A stretch of 64,000 nucleotides of DNA from Trichosphaerium sp. ATCC 40318 (taxonomy: Eukaryota; Discosea; Flabellinia; Trichosidae), in the NCBI GenBank assembly GCA_038496445.1, contig JALMLS010000523.1, forward strand, positions 1-64,000, read 5' to 3'. Made by a program: the position numbers and the translations under genes. The notes beneath the pieces are model-generated. The model did not search any database, was not told where the DNA came from, and worked only from the letters and a program-made list of their open reading frames with translations. Positions 60,201 through 64,000 of the stretch are shown here, piece by piece. Every line of letters starts with the position of its first letter. The stretch's first letter is position 1.

Positions 60201-62013
60201 ATCTAGTCGCAAACGCGTAAGAAGTAAAGCAAGGCAAAAATATAAATAAGAGTGTACCCAAAGTGATGTTGTGTGATGTAGCGGCCCAACGTTTTAAATG
60301 CGTCAAGTGGTGATCCAAGAAAACCTCTCTAGAAGGTGCGTCTGCGAGTACAATATTTTCTCTTGTAACACCAATGTACTGAGGCAACAGTTTCTTCTTT
60401 TTTCTGTCTTTGCCGTGTGGTTTTCCCTATTTGAAAAAAAATCAGGTAAATAGCTCCTGTCGTCACGTGGTTTTATTTTTGAGAAACGTACTCTGACTTC
60501 GAAAAAGGTGATACCATAGGATGATAGAGATCGAACCATTTGTACGTAACGGTACTTGGCATTAATCTCAGACATACCAACAAGTTTTTGGTATGCTCCT
60601 AAGATATCCTTTTCAATACCTCTGTTTTTAGACCATTTCTTGGAGATGAACTTTGGTAGGCTGTAACAACAATTAGTTCCGATTTTTTACGTCTGAGAAA
60701 ATGGAGAAATGCCGTTTAATAAGTCCAGTACGTACTCCATAAAGCCTGGTCTGTGTTTCTGAGGGTTGAAATCACCCAGTTCAATTTGAAGTTGAATAGA
60801 GGCCAAAGTTTTTGATTCTTCCTTCGAAGCAGGGTAACTTCCATCAATAACTTTATCACGAGCCTATCACATAAAACATATTAATACAATAGGTACACAA
60901 AACAAACCAAAATTAAATTAAAAACAACAAAAAAAGTAAAGAATACATCACGTGGGATAACGTAGGGGCAAAAAAATGTGAGTTTTCTGCACTTGTTAAA
61001 TAGAGAAAGGAGATTTTACATTAACAACGTGAACCAAAAAAATAACAAAAAAGGCTCTGGCGTTTCAGTACACATGTGTTTTTCATATTCATACCTGAAC
61101 GTATATCAAGTGAAGTTGTACAGGATCTGATCTATCTACATTTGCATCATAGTAAAAGAACCTCTTGGCTAGTAAAAGCATCTGATTATCTTCATCAAAC
61201 CCTTGGTCTGCGAGCCCTTCAATATTTTTAAGCCATTCGCCAGCTAAACACAGCAATTAGTAATTCCTAATCTACCCAAGCATGGGGAAAAAAAGTCAAA
61301 AATTTTCTGTTACCGTTTGGATTCTCTTCGTCCTTGATGATTTTTACGCCTATAAATGATCAGTACGCATAACACATACACCAAGCTTCCTTACCGTATT
61401 CTTCAGAGTTACCAATACGCGCTTTTTTACAAATAGCTTCCAAAATGTCTGTTACATTTTTACTAACGTCAGTGACGACCTACACAAACCATACTAAGCA
61501 ATCTCCCATTAATGAAGTCGCGTACACGCTTTGTAGATCCGTCAACTAGCTTAACGTGTAGCTGTCTGTGCTTCTTTCTGTAAATCATAGCGGTCTACAA
61601 ACAAGCATGTTAGCGCAAACAGCCATAAATACATAGTGATGTGAACTGGTCTTGCAGTAGACGCACCCCGGATGTGATATCGTAGTAACGTAGTGTCCTG
61701 CGCACGTTTAGCCATCGTCCACCAGCGCCTTTCTAAAATATCGATGTTACTCAACAAAACAGGAGTGTAAGCCTACGCACCTTCTTAAATGGTTCAAATA
61801 GACCGTGATCACGTCCTTTTTAAAGTCGTTAGTATCACGTGCGGTTTAAATTATCAAAAGCACTTCAAAAAAAAAACAATGAGTCTGAGACATACCACCG
61901 CCAAACTTTTCACGCAAATCTCTAACGATTTCAGCGATGGCAATATCAGGTGGAAATTTAATTGTCTTGGTGGCATTAGTGCTCTCCAACAGTACTTTCA
62001 ATAGTATAGACAT
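51242..62013 (-). CDS. Talin
   Basis: A complete talin spanning 10.8 kb with dozens of short introns. It starts MSILLKVLLESTNATK at 62013. The FERM head is clear: GLFEPFKK, GGRWLNVRRTLRYYD, YRKKHRQLHVKLVDGST, SKNVTDILEAICKKA, the F2 helices, then F3/PTB with YRYVQMVRSLSSYGITFFEV and RWAATSHNITL. The rod is a long series of amphipathic helices rich in Ala/Leu/Lys. Near the C-terminus is the I/LWEQ (THATCH) actin-binding module (QWGKGLISAAQTVGAA, ATAKEVNAATAQLV). The final exon (51242 to about 51355) is a dimerisation helix, EQRIRILQLEKQLRQERERL. Talin links integrin-like receptors and membranes to actin, and in amoebae supports substrate adhesion. The stop is at 51242-51244. Several introns contain CACGTG. 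Confidence 0.95.
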
Positions 62014-62443
62014 TCTCGCAGTGTTGTCTACGTTGTAGCGCCTTTCTTTTTGTAAGGGTTGCTAGCGCGGAAGAGGTGTTTACGAGAAGACTGCTCTGGT
62101 TGGTTTAAATCAGTTCACAAAGGGCACATTTTGAACACATGGCTCTGGTTGGCTGTAACGGATTTTTAACGGATTTTAGCATAAAAGGGTACTGCGGATA
62201 AGGTACTGCGCACGTTTAAACTCTTGTAGCATGTTTTTGTGACTCAAAAAAAAACCAAATGCTTGAGAATTATGGGTGTTTAGTGATAAATAGTTGTCTA
62301 TTTACATGGGCTGTTGTTACACACGCGTTAGCCAAAATGGCAACACGAAAGGAGAAAAAAATTCGGAGGTTGTACTGTGCTTTTGTTTTGTACGTTAGCT
62401 CCTCCAATACACTCACGCGATTCACTGAGTGTTTGTCATGTCT
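62014..62443. other. Intergenic region upstream of talin
   Basis: No coding feature is supported; it should hold the talin promoter. Confidence 0.4.
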
Positions 62444-63168
62444 TTAATATTGTACTAGCGCGTAATTAGAAATGATTACACGTATGAAGTGTCGTACCAT
62501 ATCCGATCCCTGTAAAAGGTTCAAAGGACGCGGAGGCGGACCTGAGGCGTTTGATCTACGAGCTCGAAGCGGCTTTAGAAAAAATAAGTAAGAAAATTAT
62601 TCTGTTGATCTAAAAAATGCTGTACATACCCTCATTGGTTTTCTTAAACTGTCTTTAATGAGTTGCAACCATTTTTCTGCAGAACTGACATCCCCAAAAG
62701 AAAATATGTAGTGTCTTGTTGTTTTATCGCGTTTGCTATTAAAAGTGAGCACTGGTAACACTCTTTATATGGTTATATACCTAAACAAGCGAAAACACCA
62801 TTTGTGACCTTGCAAAGAGTTTCCGTTTGTTTCAAGCAGCGCGAGTGTATCGTAGTGCTTTAAATCTATTACTCCAAGCGGCTAGCGGAATGTTAGTAAT
62901 TAGTGAACAATCGTTGAAAGGTTCACAAAGCTTGTAATTGCACAATGCTCCAAAAGGAGTGACATTAAAGTTGTATGCGCGCTGTAGAGTGTCGAACCTT
63001 GTCTTGTTTGTAAGTTTTGTAGTAATACAGTGTTTCTTGTCGTAGCACCAACCAGCGGCGTTTCCAAGGCTTATCAGCGTTTTTACCACCTCTTTTTTCA
63101 ATCCAACCTGTATACCTCTGACCAGCCCTTCCTGTAGATACAGAGCGCTTATTAGACGCCGCGCACAT
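62444..63168 (-). CDS. PH-domain protein
   Basis: The start ATG at 63166-63168 gives MCAASNKRSVSTGRAG, followed by a PH domain split by introns: YTGWIEKRGGKNADKPWKR, RWLVLRQETLYYYKTY, PLGVIDLKHYDTLALLE, TRHYIFSFGDVSSAEKWL and IKDSLRKP. This is the beta-sandwich plus C-terminal Trp helix of pleckstrin-homology domains, which bind phosphoinositides or proteins. The C-terminus is proline-rich (SGPPPRPLNLLQGS). Exon joints around the middle are my best fit, not certain. The short length (about 190 residues) resembles PH-only adaptor proteins. Confidence 0.7.
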
Positions 63169-63508
63169 AAAAGGAGGTGCAATTCCCGAATTGCTTTGTA
63201 AGAAAACCAAAAACAGGTATCACATGCCTTAGCTTCCAAAACAGTCTCGAGGCTAAATAGTCCTTATAAACAACATACTATCCGCTCGTTCTTGATGTTG
63301 CAACACCGTTGAACACGTGTTCGCTTGTCAAGCCATGAAAAATGCGAGTAAGCTTGTGAGTTATTTTTTTTTAATTTACAATCTACCATTCGACTGTTCA
63401 GTTTGCTTTTTTTTTTTGATGTAAGGATTACATAGGAATCTACCCTTCCCTTCGTCTCTCTACAGTTTTGTTGTTATGGATGACAAATAGAAGACTCTTA
63501 AGTTCTGT
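63169..63508. other. Intergenic region
   Basis: No gene supported; it contains a CACGTG at about 63315. Confidence 0.4.
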
Positions 63509-63955
63509 TTAAACATAAGGACTGTCGGCATCAATACCAGGCTCTTCATTTTTATTTGCCATTGCCAATGCTTGTTCATTTCCATTCTTCTTAGCAAGTT
63601 CTTGCTCTTCATTTACATTGTAATCTCCAGTTGAGCTTTCTTCATCTCCAGTAGAGCTTGCTTGTTCGGAAGTACAGCTTATTACTTCTTCTGAAGGCGT
63701 TTCCGTATGTACTGATGATTCGCTCACAGCTCGTGTGATCTTTTTCAATGGCTCATCTGCAGGCGCAGGGCTTGGTTTAGGTTTTTTTGCCTTTGAAAAG
63801 CCTTTGTAAATATCAGACCTAGAGAGCTCGTCCCAGGCATTATATGCGATACGACCCATTGTTGCACCATCATAAAACGATAGAACTACATCAGTAATAA
63901 TGTGTATTATGATAACAGGAATACCTAAAGGAGAAAGTACAATGAGTAACAGCAA
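63509..63955 (-). CDS. C-terminal part of a membrane protein (continues past the window)
   Basis: An exon beginning after an acceptor near 63927 encodes a hydrophobic segment (IPVIIIHIITDVVLSFYDG), a juxtamembrane region (AYNAWDELSRSDIYKGF) and a long acidic Ser/Glu-rich tail with repeats of SSTGDE, ending GIDADSPYV. The stop is at 63509-63511. Upstream exons lie mostly outside the window. Family not recognised. Confidence 0.5.
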   Translation of the reverse strand: MLLLIVLSPLGIPVIIIHIITDVVLSFYDGATMGRIAYNAWDELSRSDIYKGFSKAKKPKPSPAPADEPLKKITRAVSESSVHTETPSEEVISCTSEQASSTGDEESSTGDYNVNEEQELAKKNGNEQALAMANKNEEPGIDADSPYV

Positions 63956-64000
63956 CGATAAGTATAGTCTTTTTTTTATGAAATGACAATAAAATATTGA

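Noticed and set aside
1-64000. tRNA or rRNA genes.
   Set aside because: I saw no cloverleaf with the conserved A and B boxes, and no rRNA-like conserved blocks, on reading both strands; a tRNAscan run would be decisive.

Overview
This is AT-rich nuclear DNA of a protist, with very many short introns (mostly 45-70 nt). 5' splice sites are usually GTACGT or close to it, branch sites look like TGAC or CTAAC, and acceptors are T-rich ending in TAG or AAG. The gene set includes a full-length talin, a cGMP-pathway RasGEF with the domain order of Dictyostelium GbpD, a GABA-B-like class C GPCR, a STE20/PAK-like kinase, Ras-family GTPases and many F-box proteins. Together these point to an amoebozoan, which is an inference from gene content; I cannot name the species. 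Because of the introns, most genes are mosaics of exons in different frames. Coordinates given are whole-gene spans, with exon joints described where I could work them out.

Layout. 1-2.0 kb: C-terminal part of a TRAPPC9/Trs120-like protein (+). 2.1-3.3 kb: a PEBP-family gene (-) with a broken frame. 3.5-3.7 kb: a small MITE-like element. 4.2-8.2 kb: oligopeptidase B (-). 8.5-13.2 kb: GbpD-like RasGEF (+). 14.1-15.8 kb: one or two multipass membrane proteins (+). 16.0-17.6 kb: membrane-anchored prolyl 4-hydroxylase (+). 18.1-19.8 kb: ankyrin/F-box protein (+). 20.2-21.7 kb: F-box-Ras fusion (+). 22.1-23.5 kb: F-box/LRR gene with a frame break (+). 24.9-28.5 kb: STE20 kinase with a C-terminal SH3 (+). 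29.7-32.5 kb: divergent pair of F-box/beta-propeller genes. 33.6-35.2 kb: TDP2-like phosphodiesterase (+). 36-41 kb: beta-helix/class C GPCR (+). 41.4-44.4 kb: surface protein with a C-type lectin domain, a probable second one, a lamin-tail domain and a mucin-like stalk (-). 45.1-46.5 kb: second F-box-Ras fusion (-). 46.7-49.5 kb: secreted GH141-like beta-helix protein (-). 50-51 kb: ubiquitin-like and MORN-like small genes (-). 51.2-62.0 kb: talin (-). 62.4-63.2 kb: PH-domain protein (-). 63.5 kb to the end: last exon of a membrane protein (-).

Themes. Adhesion and motility genes dominate: talin, the GbpD-like protein, the PAK-like kinase, Ras GTPases, the lectin surface protein and the GPCR. 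A second theme is an F-box family in which one substrate-receptor N-terminus is attached to ankyrin, Ras, LRR, NHL-propeller and perhaps MORN modules, suggesting lineage-specific SCF ubiquitin-ligase adaptors.

The most unusual item is the pair of F-box-Ras fusion genes. They lie in inverted orientation 25 kb apart and share intron positions and phases, an 8-nt microexon in the effector region, and a P-loop in which Asn directly precedes the catalytic Lys. Second is a set of GC-AG introns that all begin GCACGT, alongside a dispersed excess of CACGTG in introns and intergenic DNA.
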